A stretch of 64,000 nt of DNA from NCBI GenBank assembly GCA_038533575.1, contig JBCAYL010000001.1, positions 2,198,226-2,262,225 of the forward strand. The letters are read 5' to 3'. Below the pieces are notes generated by a model. The model was not told the DNA's origin. It was given only the letters and a program-made list of their open reading frames with translations, and ran no database searches. The position numbers and the translations under genes were made by a program. This DNA comes from Pseudomonadota bacterium (GTDB lineage Bacteria > Pseudomonadota > Alphaproteobacteria > Rhodobacterales > Rhodobacteraceae). Below are positions 16,104 through 24,048 of the stretch, one piece after another. The first letter of the stretch is position 1. Every line of letters begins with the position of its first letter.

Positions 16104-18430
16104 CCATCAAAGAGATCTTCGACACCATGGATTACGGCCCCGCCCCGGAAAGCGCCTCCGAAGCGCTGGCCTGGCTGGTGGATCAGGGCTCCCGCTTCGG
16201 GCAGTTCATCGACGGCGCGTTCACCCCGCCCACCGACGACTTCGAAACGAAAAACCCCGCCAATGGCTCCGTGCTCGCCACGCTGAGCCAGGCCACGGAA
16301 GACGACATCGCCGCCGCCCACACGGCCGCCAAACGCGCGCAAGGCGCCTGGGCCAAGGACGCCCATGCCCGTGCGCGCGTGCTCTACGCTCTGGCGCGGC
16401 TCGTGCAGAAGAACGCGCGGCTCTTCGCCGTCCTCGAAACACTCGACAACGGCAAGCCCATCCGCGAGAGCCGGGACATCGATATCCCGCTCGTCGCGCG
16501 GCATTTCTACTATCACGCGGGCATGGCGCAGCTCATGGACGCGGAGCTGCCGGATCGCGCGCCGCTCGGCGTCTGCGGCCAGATCATCCCGTGGAATTTC
16601 CCGCTCCTGATGCTCGCCTGGAAGGTCGCGCCTGCGCTCGCCATGGGCAACACCGTGGTGCTGAAGCCCGCCGAATACACCTCGCTCACCGCGCTCCTTT
16701 TCGCCGATATCTGCCGCCAGGCCGGCGTGCCGAAGGGCGTGGTCAACATCCTCACCGGCGATGGCGCGGTGGGCGAAAAACTCACCGCCCGCGATTTCGA
16801 CAAGATCGCATTCACCGGCTCCACCGCCGTGGGCCGCGCGATCCGAAAGGCCACTGCCGGGCGCGCCATCCCGCTCACGCTCGAGCTGGGCGGCAAGAGC
16901 CCCTACATCGTCTTCGACGACGCAGATATCGACAGCGCCATCGAGGGCCTCGTGGACGCGATCTGGTTCAATCAGGGCCAGGTCTGCTGCGCGGGCTCCC
17001 GCCTCCTCGTGCAGGAAGGCATCGCGGAGCCCTTCTACACCAAGCTCCGCGCCCGGATGGGCACGCTGCGCATCGGCGACCCGCTCGACAAGAGCATCGA
17101 TATCGGCGCTGTCGTGGACCCGGTGCAGCTCCAGACGATCAAGAGCCTCGTGGACGCCAATGTTGAAGGAGAGACCTACCACGCCCCGGGGCCGCTCCCG
17201 GCGGAGGGCTGCTATTATCCGCCGACGCTGATCACGGGCCTCTCCACCGCCTCGCCGCTCATGCAGGAAGAGATCTTCGGTCCCGTCCTCGTGGGCACGA
17301 CCTTCCGCACGCCCGCCGAGGCGGTGCAGATCGCCAACAACACGCGCTACGGCCTCGCCGCCACGCTCTGGACAGAGAATGTGAACCTCGCCCTCGACGT
17401 CGCGCCCAAGCTCGCCGCGGGCGTCGTCTGGGTCAACGCGACCAATCTCTTCGACGCGGCCGCGGGCTTCGGTGGCGTGCGCGAAAGCGGCTTTGGCCGC
17501 GAGGGCGGCTGGGAGGGCCTTTTGGCCTACACGAAGCCCAAGGCAGCGGGGAAGGCCGCCAAGACCATCACGCCCCATGCGGGCGATGGCGCGCCCGGCG
17601 CGGGCATCGACCGCACACCAAAGCTCTATATCGGCGGCAAGCAGGCGCGCCCCGACGGCGGCTATTCCCGCGCGGTCTACGGCCCCCGCGGCGCGCTCCT
17701 CGGCCAGGCGCCGGAGGCCAATCGCAAGGACATCCGCAACGCGGTGGAAGTCGCCGCCGCAAGCCCCTGGAGGAAGACCACCGGCCACGGGCGCGCGCAG
17801 GTGCTCTTCTTCATGGCCGAGAACCTTGCCGCCCGCGCCGAGGATCTTTCCCGCCTGATCGATGCCCCGACCGGCAAGCGCGGCGGCGCGGCCGAGGTCG
17901 AGGCCAGCGTGCAGGCGCTCTTCACCGCCGCCGCCTGGGCTGACAAGCTCGACGGCGCAGCAAAGCCCGTGCCCCTGCGCGGCGTGGCGCTCGCCATGCG
18001 CGAGGCCGTGGGAAGCGTGGGCCTCATCGCTCCGGATGCGCTGCCGCTGCTCGGCCTCGTGGCCCCCGCCGCCGCTGCCCTTGCCATGGGCAACAGCGTC
18101 GTGGCCCTCGCGTCGCACCCCTACCCGCTGGCGGCGCTGGAGTTCGTGCAGGTCCTCGAGACCTCCGACCTCCCGGCAGGCGCGCTCAACATTCTCACCG
18201 GGGAACCCGAAGCGCTGTCGAAGACGCTGGCCGAACACCTCGCGCTCGACGCGCTCTGGTCCTTCGCGCCGCGGGGCCTCGCCCAGGGCATCGAAGCCGC
18301 CTCCGCCGGCAATCTCAAACGCACCTGGATTTCTGAGACGAACCGCGCCTGGGATGCCCGCGACATCCGCGAGGCGCTGGAGCACGCGACCGAGGTCAAA
18401 ACGATCTGGGTCCCCTACGGCGAAGGCTGA
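16100..18430 (+). CDS. ALDH16-type aldehyde dehydrogenase (catalytic plus degenerate second domain)
   Basis: A 776-residue protein made of a full aldehyde dehydrogenase (about 1-490) and a shorter second ALDH-like region (about 508-776). Domain one has the catalytic Glu in LELGGKSP, the nucleophile in GQVCCAG (C296, next to C297) and EEIFGPVL. Domain two begins KLYIGGKQARPDGG but has no GQxC motif, so it should be inactive. This is the layout of the bacterial ALDH16 class, in which the second domain has a structural role. It follows deoC in a coupled operon, which suggests oxidation of acetaldehyde or another small aldehyde; the substrate is inferred, not shown. Confidence 0.92.
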   Translation: MTIKEIFDTMDYGPAPESASEALAWLVDQGSRFGQFIDGAFTPPTDDFETKNPANGSVLATLSQATEDDIAAAHTAAKRAQGAWAKDAHARARVLYALARLVQKNARLFAVLETLDNGKPIRESRDIDIPLVARHFYYHAGMAQLMDAELPDRAPLGVCGQIIPWNFPLLMLAWKVAPALAMGNTVVLKPAEYTSLTALLFADICRQAGVPKGVVNILTGDGAVGEKLTARDFDKIAFTGSTAVGRAIRKATAGRAIPLTLELGGKSPYIVFDDADIDSAIEGLVDAIWFNQGQVCCAGSRLLVQEGIAEPFYTKLRARMGTLRIGDPLDKSIDIGAVVDPVQLQTIKSLVDANVEGETYHAPGPLPAEGCYYPPTLITGLSTASPLMQEEIFGPVLVGTTFRTPAEAVQIANNTRYGLAATLWTENVNLALDVAPKLAAGVVWVNATNLFDAAAGFGGVRESGFGREGGWEGLLAYTKPKAAGKAAKTITPHAGDGAPGAGIDRTPKLYIGGKQARPDGGYSRAVYGPRGALLGQAPEANRKDIRNAVEVAAASPWRKTTGHGRAQVLFFMAENLAARAEDLSRLIDAPTGKRGGAAEVEASVQALFTAAAWADKLDGAAKPVPLRGVALAMREAVGSVGLIAPDALPLLGLVAPAAAALAMGNSVVALASHPYPLAALEFVQVLETSDLPAGALNILTGEPEALSKTLAEHLALDALWSFAPRGLAQGIEAASAGNLKRTWISETNRAWDARDIREALEHATEVKTIWVPYGEG

Positions 18431-18510
18431 AAACCGGAGGCAGATCCCTTCCCCGCCCCACGATCAACGAGAAGCCCATACCGCCCCGCGATCCGGCGCG
18501 CGGCCCCGTC

Positions 18511-18545
18511 TTCTTTGTGCCCCGTACCTCCGCCGGAGGCGATCC
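18511..18545 (+). repeat. TTCTTTGTGC/CGTACCTC repeat, copy 1
   Basis: The core TTCTTTGTGC followed by CCCGTACCTC, then a short CGCCGGAGGC. The same core lies at 37637-37680 and, inverted, at 60116-60165. This copy lacks the GGGGGC-TG-GCCCCC hairpin of the other two. The gap 18431-18664 contains nothing else I can identify. Confidence 0.65.
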
Positions 18546-18664
18546 CATGGCGACCAGAGCACGGATCTCTCGGCAGCGCGCCCCCGAGCGCAGCGAGGCA
18601 ACCGAAGGCCGAGCGCGCCAGCGTGAGGGGGAGGCGGGCGGGCCCTTCGCCCGAAACGCGCGCG

Positions 18665-19225
18665 CTACTCGCCGTCGAAGATCGGGCCGATCCGCCGGTC
18701 CCAGAACCGCCGGAGCCGGACCGAGATCGCCCAGTAGAGCGCGAAGAGAAAGACGACCACGGCGATATTAAAATACGGGATCAGCCGCACGTCCGGGCCC
18801 GCGATCGGCCGAATGGAGATCGCGTTGGGGTAGATCGTCAGGAACTCGTTCCGCCAGCCGTAATGGCGCACGACATACCACTGCTCTGCATCCGCCCGCG
18901 CTGCGGCCTGGGCATCCGATTGCAGGTTCGAACTGTCGAGCTTGAAATAGGGCGGCCAGCCAAAGCCCGTATCCTCGTTGCGGTAGACATAGGAACGCCC
19001 GTTGGCGCGCTGCGTGTTGATGAGACGCAGGTCGCGGTTCAGGACGGCGTTGTCGTTCCCGCTATCGGCCTGCGCGTAGAAGATCCGGTTCCAACCCGTG
19101 AAATCCTGCCGCAGGATCTCGGTGCCGTTCACGCGCACGATGTCGCGGTCGGGCAGCGTGTAGTGCAGGAAGGCGCCCACGATCAGGAAAAAGACGATGC
19201 GGATCGTCCAGCGAACGTAATACAT
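18665..19225 (-). CDS. DUF1523 family membrane protein
   Basis: A 186-residue protein with an N-terminal membrane helix (about 5-24), a periplasmic middle domain (25-148) and a C-terminal helix (about 150-170) followed by a basic tail (SVRLRRFWDRR). The middle region shows the family pattern VRVNGTEI, then WNRIFYAQ and NEDTGFGWPPYFKLDSS. DUF1523 proteins occur in Rhodobacterales and have no known role. It starts an apparent set of small membrane-protein genes read leftwards; the upstream gene ends 10 bases before its start, so the two are likely co-transcribed. Confidence 0.85.
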   Translation of the reverse strand: MYYVRWTIRIVFFLIVGAFLHYTLPDRDIVRVNGTEILRQDFTGWNRIFYAQADSGNDNAVLNRDLRLINTQRANGRSYVYRNEDTGFGWPPYFKLDSSNLQSDAQAAARADAEQWYVVRHYGWRNEFLTIYPNAISIRPIAGPDVRLIPYFNIAVVVFLFALYWAISVRLRRFWDRRIGPIFDGE

Positions 19226-19235
19226 GAAGCGCTCC

Positions 19236-19508
19236 TCACATGTAGTTTTGCGCGTAGAGCATGATGCTGATGAAGGCGAGGAAGGCCAGGGGCAAGCCGT
19301 AGACGAGGAGGATAAGCCGCCGCCGGAGCGACCGGTCGTATTTGTCGAGCTCGAGCCTGAGCCAGGCGTCGCGGCTTCCCTGGAGCCCTTCCACGCGCCA
19401 CTGCTCCTTGAGCTTCTCGCGGCGCACGGAGCGGCTGTAGATGGAGATCGCGATATAAAGGACCGTCGAGATCACCATCAGGATGACGAACAAACGGATG
19501 ATGACCAT
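19236..19508 (-). CDS. small two-helix membrane protein
   Basis: A 90-residue protein: helix one about 2-22 (VIIRLFVILMVISTV), a charged central region (about 25-64; EKLKEQWRVEGLQGS and RSLRRR) and helix two about 65-88. GGAGGGAGTT lies just before the chosen ATG, which decides the start against the longer open frame. It precedes the DUF1523 gene by 10 bases on the same strand and probably works with it, since both are short proteins with terminal membrane helices. No family name can be given with confidence. Confidence 0.78.
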   Translation of the reverse strand: MVIIRLFVILMVISTVLYIAISIYSRSVRREKLKEQWRVEGLQGSRDAWLRLELDKYDRSLRRRLILLVYGLPLAFLAFISIMLYAQNYM

Positions 19509-19631
19509 TCCAACTCCCTCCAGACCCGGCCGCCCGGCAGGGGCGCTACGGCGCGACCCTAACGCGCGCGCGGCGGGGGGCCAAGGCAGCTCGGACATCG
19601 CGCGTCGCGGGGCGCCCGCAGCGCCTCCGGC

Positions 19632-19970
19632 CTAGAGTTCCGGGCGCCAGGTCTGCGGCTGCACGGCGAGCGCGAGGAGGAGGACCGGTCCCCAGAGAAG
19701 CCCCGCGAGCCGCCCGAGCCCCGCGAAGTGCAACGCTCCGTCAACGAGGGCCGCCGCCGGCACACCCTGCAGCGCATAGCTCCCCGCGAAGGCCAAGGCC
19801 GACAGCACCCAAAGCGCAAGCGCCGAGACCGCGAGGTTTGCGCCCAGTGCCAGCATGCTCTCGGGGAGACGACGGCCCAGCCAGGTGGGGATAACCCACG
19901 CCGCCACAGCGAGCACCACCCCCGGCAGGATCAGCGCGACGGAATAGAGCGTCGCATCCTCAACGGTCAT
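19632..19970 (-). CDS. hypothetical membrane protein
   Basis: A 112-residue, very hydrophobic protein with three helices (about 7-30, 41-68 and 84-105), few charges and a WRPEL end. Its start codon overlaps the 3' end of the preceding minus-strand gene by 11 bases, so the pair is translationally coupled. About 120 bases separate it from the small two-helix gene downstream. Nothing in the sequence points to a catalytic activity, and I recognise no family. Confidence 0.72.
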   Translation of the reverse strand: MTVEDATLYSVALILPGVVLAVAAWVIPTWLGRRLPESMLALGANLAVSALALWVLSALAFAGSYALQGVPAAALVDGALHFAGLGRLAGLLWGPVLLLALAVQPQTWRPEL

Positions 19971-20322
19971 CGAGGAGGCCGCGCTGGGCGTTGAAGGTGT
20001 AGGAGATCATCAGGCAGGGAAACCAGATGATCGCGGAGACGGCCGTGTTGAAGGCCACGCCGCCAGCGAGACCGCTGCCCGCCCCCGCCGCGATGGAGGC
20101 CGCGCCGAGCCAGACCACGTGCCAGCCAAGCACCGCCGCCAGCCCAAAGAGAAACGCCCAGACCGCGCCCATGGCGAATTCTCCCGCCGTGCGCGGGCGA
20201 TCTCGAAATCCGCGCAGGCCCACGAGGATCGCGATGACCGCAGGGAGGATGAATGTGGCAACGAGGATCAAGGGCGCGCTCCGCAGATGGGTCAGGCCGA
20301 GCCATATCCCGAGACCCGACAT
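19960..20322 (-). CDS. hypothetical membrane protein
   Basis: A 120-residue membrane protein with helices at about 18-38, 51-70, 75-93 and 95-110; the first is preceded by GLTHLRSAPL and followed by RGFRDRPRT. The chosen ATG gives a start directly before the first helix; the open frame continues upstream through low-complexity Ala/Gly-rich sequence that looks non-coding. It overlaps the next gene, so the two form a unit. The family is unknown. The similar size and character of its neighbour suggest subunits of one small membrane complex, but that is only inference. Confidence 0.7.
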   Translation of the reverse strand: MSGLGIWLGLTHLRSAPLILVATFILPAVIAILVGLRGFRDRPRTAGEFAMGAVWAFLFGLAAVLGWHVVWLGAASIAAGAGSGLAGGVAFNTAVSAIIWFPCLMISYTFNAQRGLLDDR

Positions 20323-20383
20323 TGATCTGTTAAGCGCTGTCTCCGCCGCTGCGCAAGCGCGGGAAGACGGACCGGGCTCGGCA

Positions 20384-20653
20384 TCAGGGGCCTCTGCTTC
20401 CGCCCCCGCCGGCGCTGCCGTCACCGTCGTCGCCGTCATCATCGCCGCCGATGAGGCCGAAGCGCCCGGCCAACCCGCCCACGACGAGGCCGACCATGGC
20501 CCCGATGGCGACGGTGCGCCCGGCGGTTTCCTCCCAGCCCGCGGCGTCTGCCGCATATTCCGCCGCGAAATAGAGCACGAGGCCCGCGAGGATCACGATC
20601 GACCAGCGGCCCACGGGCCCCAAAGCGCCCTGTCTGTCCTTTCGATCTGCCAC
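20384..20653 (-). CDS. small membrane protein with Asp/Gly-rich tail
   Basis: An 89-residue protein with a GTG start preceded by AGGAGAG. It has a basic N-terminus (MADRKDRQG), helix one about 17-35, helix two about 45-65, and a low-complexity C-terminus of Asp then Gly (GGDDDGDDGDG, about 69-79). It reads in the same direction as the four membrane genes downstream and is separated from the next by about 60 bases. No family is recognised. The acidic tail could be cytoplasmic and bind cations or partners, but there is no direct evidence. Confidence 0.62.
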   Translation of the reverse strand: MADRKDRQGALGPVGRWSIVILAGLVLYFAAEYAADAAGWEETAGRTVAIGAMVGLVVGGLAGRFGLIGGDDDGDDGDGSAGGGGSRGP

Positions 20654-20836
20654 GGCGCTCTCCTCTCCTGCATCCTCAGACCCACCACGTCTTCGGCGTT
20701 CTCAGGAGCTTTGCGCACATATAGAGGCCCCCCGCGAGAGACCAACGCCCGCGGCACGGTCGGTGGCAGCACCGTCCTGCCCGTGGTCCTTCCCTTGGCC
20801 CTTTTCATTCGGGTCCTGGCGGGCGAGGGTCGAACC

Positions 20837-21565
20837 ATGAGACTTCAGGGAAAGACAGCCATTGTCACGGGTGGTGCCTCGGGCTTCGGCGCTGGCATCG
20901 CGCGCAAGTTTGCCGCCGAGGGCGCGCATGTCGTCGTGGCCGACATCAACCTCGAGGGCGCTCAGGCCGTCGCGGCAGCGCTCGGCGGCGCAGCGGCGGA
21001 AGTGGATGTCTCGGACGGGGCATCGGTCGCGGCGCTTTGTGCGGATTTGTCTGCCGCCGACATTCTCGTCAACAATGCCGGCATCACCCATATGCCCACC
21101 GCCATGGAGGATGTGAGCGAGGCGGATTTCGACCGCGTCCTCGCCGTCAACGCCAAGAGCGTCTACCTCTTCGCCCGCGCACTCGTGCCCGCCATGAAGG
21201 CGCGCAAGGCGGGCGTGATCCTCAACGTCGCGTCCACGGCGGGTGTCTCCCCTCGCCCGAGTCTCAACTGGTACAACGCCTCCAAGGGCTGGATGATCAC
21301 GGCCACCAAGGCCATGGCCATAGAGCTCGCGCCCCACGGGATCCGCGTGAACGCGCTCAATCCCGTGGCGGGCGAAACGCCGCTTTTGGCCTCCTTCATG
21401 GGGGGCGACACGCCCGAGACGCGCGAAAAATTTCTCTCGACGATCCCGCTGGGCCGTTTCTCGCGGCCCGAGGACATGGGCGCGGCAGCGGCTTTTCTCT
21501 GCTCGGACGAGGCCTCCATGATCACCGGCGTCGCCCTAGAGGTCGATGGCGGGCGCTGCATCTGA
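20837..21565 (+). CDS. SDR family oxidoreductase
   Basis: A 242-residue classical short-chain dehydrogenase/reductase. The cofactor loop is TGGASGFGAGIA (about 11-22), NNAG is present at about 80-83, and the catalytic Tyr and Lys lie in YNASK (Y146, K150) with the Ser in the preceding strand (NVASTAG). The Asp ending the second strand (VADINLEG) suggests NAD(H) rather than NADP(H). The substrate is unknown; such proteins are often annotated as glucose or 3-ketoacyl dehydrogenases without proof. The next small gene overlaps its stop (TGATG). Confidence 0.92.
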   Translation: MRLQGKTAIVTGGASGFGAGIARKFAAEGAHVVVADINLEGAQAVAAALGGAAAEVDVSDGASVAALCADLSAADILVNNAGITHMPTAMEDVSEADFDRVLAVNAKSVYLFARALVPAMKARKAGVILNVASTAGVSPRPSLNWYNASKGWMITATKAMAIELAPHGIRVNALNPVAGETPLLASFMGGDTPETREKFLSTIPLGRFSRPEDMGAAAAFLCSDEASMITGVALEVDGGRCI

Positions 21566-21867
21566 TGCCGCGCGTCCCCGTGGAGATCATGCTTTTCGCC
21601 GGCACCTTCGAGAGCCAGCCCGTGGCCTTCGCGCATCTTTATGACATCGGGCCGGAGCTTGATCTCGGCGAGGTGGAAGTGATCTGCAAGGAGGAGCCTG
21701 CTGCGCGTCTGTCGCACTATTTCGCACCCGAGCAGGTGGAACTCATCGTCGACACGCTGGGCCTGCACACGACGGTCGTCCTGGCCTTCCCGGAGGCCGG
21801 GCCCGTGCCCGCCTCCCCCCATCTCTTCCCGCTCGGGCGCTTCACCGGCACACGCATCCGCGCCTGA
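21565..21867 (+). CDS. small conserved-looking hypothetical protein
   Basis: A 100-residue soluble protein starting at an ATG that overlaps the stop of the SDR gene, so it is translationally coupled to it. The sequence has a compact fold-like pattern (VEIMLFAGTFESQP near the start, a hydrophobic VELIVDTLGLHTTVVLAF near 58-75) and ends with PLGRFTGTRIRA. I recognise no family. It is not obviously enzymatic, and the long open frame upstream is an artefact overlapping the SDR gene. The coupling suggests a partner role for the dehydrogenase. Confidence 0.68.
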   Translation: MPRVPVEIMLFAGTFESQPVAFAHLYDIGPELDLGEVEVICKEEPAARLSHYFAPEQVELIVDTLGLHTTVVLAFPEAGPVPASPHLFPLGRFTGTRIRA

Positions 21868-21974
21868 GGCGGCCATGGCCCGCCAGTGCATGCAATTGCA
21901 GCGCATCTTTCCTTTCGCGGCCTTCGATTTGCCCCTAAAAGCGGACGCCAAATGGCAGTGAAAGGAAGCGCGCG

Positions 21975-23360
21975 ATGAAGATCGCCATGATCGGCACGGG
22001 CTATGTGGGTCTCGTATCCGGGGTCTGTTTCTCGGATTTCGGGCACGACGTCGTCTGCGTGGACAAGGCCGAGGCCAAGATCGCCATGCTCACGCGCGGC
22101 GAAGTGCCGATCTACGAGCCGGGCCTCGATCAGCTGATGGAAAAGAACGTGGAGGCGGGGCGGCTCTCCTTCACGACCGATCTCGCCGCCGCTGTGGCGG
22201 GCGCCGATGCCGTCTTCATCGCCGTGGGCACGCCCACGCGGCGCGGTGACGGCCACGCAGACCTCACCTACGTGATGTCGGCAGCCGAGGAGGTGGCCCG
22301 CGCGCTCACCGGCTACGCCGTGATCGTGACGAAATCGACCGTGCCCGTGGGCACCAACCGGCAGGTGAAGCAGGTGGTGGCCAAGGCCCTCGCCGCGGCG
22401 GGCTCCGACGTGCCCTTCGACGTCGCCTCGAACCCGGAATTCCTGCGCGAGGGCGCGGCGATCGACGATTTCATGCGGCCGGACCGGGTCGTTGTCGGCG
22501 TGCAGTCCGAGGAGGCCGCCAAGGTCATGGAAGAGATCTACCGCCCGCTCTTTCTCCGCGATTTCCCGATCATCACCACCGATCTCGAGAGTGCGGAGAT
22601 GATCAAGTACGCCGCCAACGCCTTCCTCGCCACCAAGATCACTTTCATCAACGAGATCGCGGCGCTGTGCGAGCGCGCGGGCGGCGACATCAAGGAAGTG
22701 GCCAAGGGCATGGGCCTCGACGGCCGCATCGGGAACAAGTTCCTCCATGCCGGGCCGGGCTATGGCGGCTCCTGCTTCCCCAAGGACACCGCCGCCCTCG
22801 CACGGATCGGGCAGGACTTCGCCACGCCCATGCGGATCACCGAGACAGTCATGGCCGTCAATGACGCGGTGAAGCAGCGCATGGTCGAGAAGCTGCGCGA
22901 TCTCTGCGACGGCTCCTTCAACGGCAAGACCATCACCGTGCTCGGCGTGACGTTCAAGCCCAACACCGACGACATGCGCGAGGCGCCCGCGCTGACCATC
23001 GTACCCGCCCTCGTGGGCGGCGGCGCGAAGGTCCGCGTCGTGGATCCGCAGGGCTACCGGGAAGGCCACGCGATGCTGCCAGGCGTCCGCTGGGACGATG
23101 ATCCCTACAAGGCCGCCGCGAAATCCGACCTCCTCGTCATCCTCACCGAGTGGAACGAGTTCCGCGCCCTCGATCTCAAGCGGCTGGCGCGGAAGATGGC
23201 CACGCCCCGCATGGCAGACCTACGCAACATCTACTCGGCAAAGGATGCTCGCCGCGCGGGCTTCACGGCCTACGAGGCCGTGGGGCGGCTCGGCATGGTG
23301 CAAAAGCCGGAGGAGGCCGAGGCCGAGAGCACGGACAAAAAGGCCGCGGCAGAGGCTTAG
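21975..23360 (+). CDS. ugd: UDP-glucose 6-dehydrogenase
   Basis: A 461-residue enzyme that oxidises UDP-glucose twice to UDP-glucuronate using NAD+. It shows GTGYVGLVSG at the N-terminus (about 7-16), KSTVPVGT in the central part, the active-site GPGYGGSCFPKDT with nucleophile C267, and the C-terminal UDP-binding domain with TFKPNTDDMREAP. The tail after about 430 is a charged extension (EEAEAESTDKK). AAAGGAAG precedes the start. It begins the nucleotide-sugar region; UDP-glucuronate feeds acidic exopolysaccharides or lipopolysaccharide. Confidence 0.96.
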   Translation: MKIAMIGTGYVGLVSGVCFSDFGHDVVCVDKAEAKIAMLTRGEVPIYEPGLDQLMEKNVEAGRLSFTTDLAAAVAGADAVFIAVGTPTRRGDGHADLTYVMSAAEEVARALTGYAVIVTKSTVPVGTNRQVKQVVAKALAAAGSDVPFDVASNPEFLREGAAIDDFMRPDRVVVGVQSEEAAKVMEEIYRPLFLRDFPIITTDLESAEMIKYAANAFLATKITFINEIAALCERAGGDIKEVAKGMGLDGRIGNKFLHAGPGYGGSCFPKDTAALARIGQDFATPMRITETVMAVNDAVKQRMVEKLRDLCDGSFNGKTITVLGVTFKPNTDDMREAPALTIVPALVGGGAKVRVVDPQGYREGHAMLPGVRWDDDPYKAAAKSDLLVILTEWNEFRALDLKRLARKMATPRMADLRNIYSAKDARRAGFTAYEAVGRLGMVQKPEEAEAESTDKKAAAEA

Positions 23361-23414
23361 TGCCGCCGTCACTTTTGGCCTGACAAGGCGCGCCGGACGC
23401 GCCACACCTGCCCT

Positions 23415-24035
23415 ATGGCAAAGCGTAGTTTCGATGTGGTGCTCGCGCTCGTTCTCGGAGCGATCCTTGCACTGCCCGTGCTCGGGATGCTCGTGTGGCT
23501 CGCCTTGGGCCAGGGTCGGCCGTTCCTCTATGGCGCGGAGCGGATGAAGGCCCCGGGGGAGGGCTTCACGCTCTGGAAATTCCGCACGATGATCGAAGCG
23601 GCAGGCGACAGCGGCGTCTCCGGCGGCGACAAGGCCGCGCGGATCACGGCGCAAGGCGCCACGATGCGCCGCTACAGGGCCGATGAGATCCCACAGCTCT
23701 GGAACGTGCTCAGGGGCGACATTTCCTTCGTGGGCCCCCGCCCGCCGCTTCGGCAATACGTGGAGGCCTTCCCCACGCTTTATGCCCGCGTGCTACGCTC
23801 GAAGCCGGGAATCACGGGGCTCGCCTCGCTCACCTACGCGGCCCACGAGGAGCGCCTCCTCGCCCGCGCCCGGACCCGCGAGGAGACCGACGCGATCTAC
23901 CGCCGGACCTGCGTGCCGGCCAAGGCGCGGCTCGACCTCATCTACCAGCGCCACGCGTCCTTCTGCTATGACCTGGCGCTCATCTGGCAAACGGCGCGGC
24001 GCTTCACGCCGGCCTGGTTCGGCAAACGCGATTGA
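23415..24035 (+). CDS. bacterial sugar transferase (initiating phosphoglycosyltransferase)
   Basis: A 206-residue monotopic phosphoglycosyltransferase that attaches the first sugar-1-phosphate to undecaprenyl phosphate in polysaccharide assembly. One reentrant or membrane helix lies at about 7-32, followed by the family blocks TLWKFRTM (about 54-61), RYRADEIPQLWNVLRGD with the catalytic Asp-Glu pair, FVGPRPPL and SKPGITGLAS. It is the short form without the four N-terminal helices and second domain seen in WbaP-type proteins. It is the only glycosyl-transfer gene in the region; the sugar transferred cannot be told. Confidence 0.93.
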   Translation: MAKRSFDVVLALVLGAILALPVLGMLVWLALGQGRPFLYGAERMKAPGEGFTLWKFRTMIEAAGDSGVSGGDKAARITAQGATMRRYRADEIPQLWNVLRGDISFVGPRPPLRQYVEAFPTLYARVLRSKPGITGLASLTYAAHEERLLARARTREETDAIYRRTCVPAKARLDLIYQRHASFCYDLALIWQTARRFTPAWFGKRD

Positions 24036-24048
24036 AGGGGCCATTCTC

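Noticed and set aside
14861-18385. A minus-strand open frame of 1174 codons opposite deoC and ALDH16
   Set aside because: Both genes on the plus strand have full family motifs; long antisense frames are expected in GC-rich DNA with strong third-position bias, and the antisense product has no recognisable domain.
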